Below, in pieces: positions 63,600 to 64,000 of a DNA stretch of 64,000 bases. Position numbers and translations under genes: made by a program. Origin of the DNA: Niastella caeni (GTDB lineage Bacteria > Bacteroidota > Bacteroidia > Chitinophagales > Chitinophagaceae); NCBI RefSeq assembly GCF_004834005.1, contig NZ_STFF01000013.1:1-64000 (forward strand), in the 5' to 3' direction. The notes beneath the pieces are model-generated. The model saw only the letters and a program-made list of their open reading frames with translations, did no database searches and had not been told where the DNA came from. The first letter of the stretch is position 1, and each line of letters begins with the position of its first letter.

Positions 63600-64000
63600 T
63601 ATAGGTGTTCCAAATGTGGCATCAGGTGTTTGCGCATGGCATTAGGATACGCTTCGGAATTATTACCATATAATATTTTAACCAGGTCGGCATGTGTTAC
63701 AGAACCTACAGACGTATGATCAAGCTTCGATTCGTATTCTACTACGTATTCAAAAACGGGCATCAGGATATCCTGAAAACGTTTCAGGGTTTCATTGCCG
63801 GCCATATCATATAAGGTAGAGTGAAAGTCAATTTCACAACGAATGCGTTCTATTTGTGTAGTGGCTTTTTGCTCGCGTTCAACAATAGCATCCAGTTTCT
63901 TCAGGTGTTCTTCAGATTTGCGACGGAACAGCAGATCACCCAAACCTACTTCCAGCACCAGGCGCAATTCAAACAACTCTTTGCGAACGTTTTCATCTAA
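63599..64000 (-). CDS. FadR/GntR family regulator, C-terminal FCD domain (partial)
   Basis: The frame is open to the right window edge, so the N-terminal helix-turn-helix lies outside. The visible 133 residues are an all-helical FCD ligand domain: LDENVRKELFELRLVLE at the start, then DFHSTLYDMAGN, then SVTHADLVKIL and AMRKHLMPHL, giving the Asp and three His that bind metal in this family. FCD regulators sense small organic acids. Its target genes are not visible. Confidence 0.88.
   Translation of the reverse strand, partial: LDENVRKELFELRLVLEVGLGDLLFRRKSEEHLKKLDAIVEREQKATTQIERIRCEIDFHSTLYDMAGNETLKRFQDILMPVFEYVVEYESKLDHTSVGSVTHADLVKILYGNNSEAYPNAMRKHLMPHLEHL

Overview
The window looks like chromosome from a soil-type member of the Bacteroidota, most likely family Chitinophagaceae (Niastella/Chitinophaga-like). 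The grounds are a SusC/SusD pair, a type IX secretion (T9SS) sorting domain on a giant adhesin, an RteC-like protein, a GH92 mannosidase locus, several ATG starts without a clear Shine-Dalgarno sequence, and many predicted exported or lipid-anchored proteins. I see no rRNA, tRNA, CRISPR array, integrase, transposase or phage genes. Assignment below family level is a guess.

Layout. 1-7.0 kb: the edge of a minus-strand gene, a coiled-coil hypothetical, a three-gene signalling operon (membrane protein, NarX-type histidine kinase, LuxR-type regulator), a small lipoprotein, an orphan RteC-like protein, a TerB-like/PH-like protein and an endonuclease III. 7.3-14.8 kb: one 2500-residue adhesin whose centre is 19 exact-length 231-bp MBG repeats. 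14.8-23.1 kb: a serine hydrolase, a GntR/UTRA repressor and a divergent mannoside operon (phosphomannose isomerase fusion, GH92 mannosidase, sugar porter). 23.1-24.9 kb: a large polytopic membrane protein. 25.2-31.8 kb: a minus-strand tetR-tolC-adaptor-RND efflux operon with a hairpin in two of its spacers, then a second TetR gene. 32.7-37.6 kb: SusD and SusC. 37.8-42.5 kb: a YeaQ-type membrane protein, a GH43 enzyme, a free-standing S24/LexA-like domain and a membrane-bound AraC regulator. 42.8-48.5 kb: a second tolC-adaptor-RND operon. 48.5-50.6 kb: a small membrane protein, a divergent class III cyclase and a cytochrome c.

50.7-61.2 kb is a molybdenum island. It holds a Tat-exported two-subunit molybdenum hydroxylase (IorB/IorA-like), its maturation factor XdhC, the cofactor cytidylyltransferase MocA, MoaA, MoeA, a TauE/SafE anion permease, MoaD, MoaE and a MoaC-MoaB fusion. 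Together these can take GTP to molybdopterin, load molybdenum, make the cytosine dinucleotide form and insert it into the hydroxylase. The adjacent cytochrome c could take its electrons. MoeB and a ModABC transporter are not in the window. 61.4-64 kb: an SRPBCC protein, a receiver-only protein, an exported PepSY-like protein and the C-terminal part of a FadR-type regulator that runs off the edge.

The most unusual signal is not a gene. Most spacers of the molybdenum cluster, and one in the second efflux operon, carry short tandem repeats with a 7-bp step. They begin at or just after the upstream stop codon. In many spacers a left arm of heptads is followed by a unique loop of about 40-90 nt and then a complementary right arm, so the transcript can fold back on itself. 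The heptad sequence differs between spacers while the architecture is kept. A related 21-bp (3 x 7) degenerate array of 20 units lies upstream of mocA. This resembles in principle the heptanucleotide STRR repeats of cyanobacteria, but I know of no description for this group.
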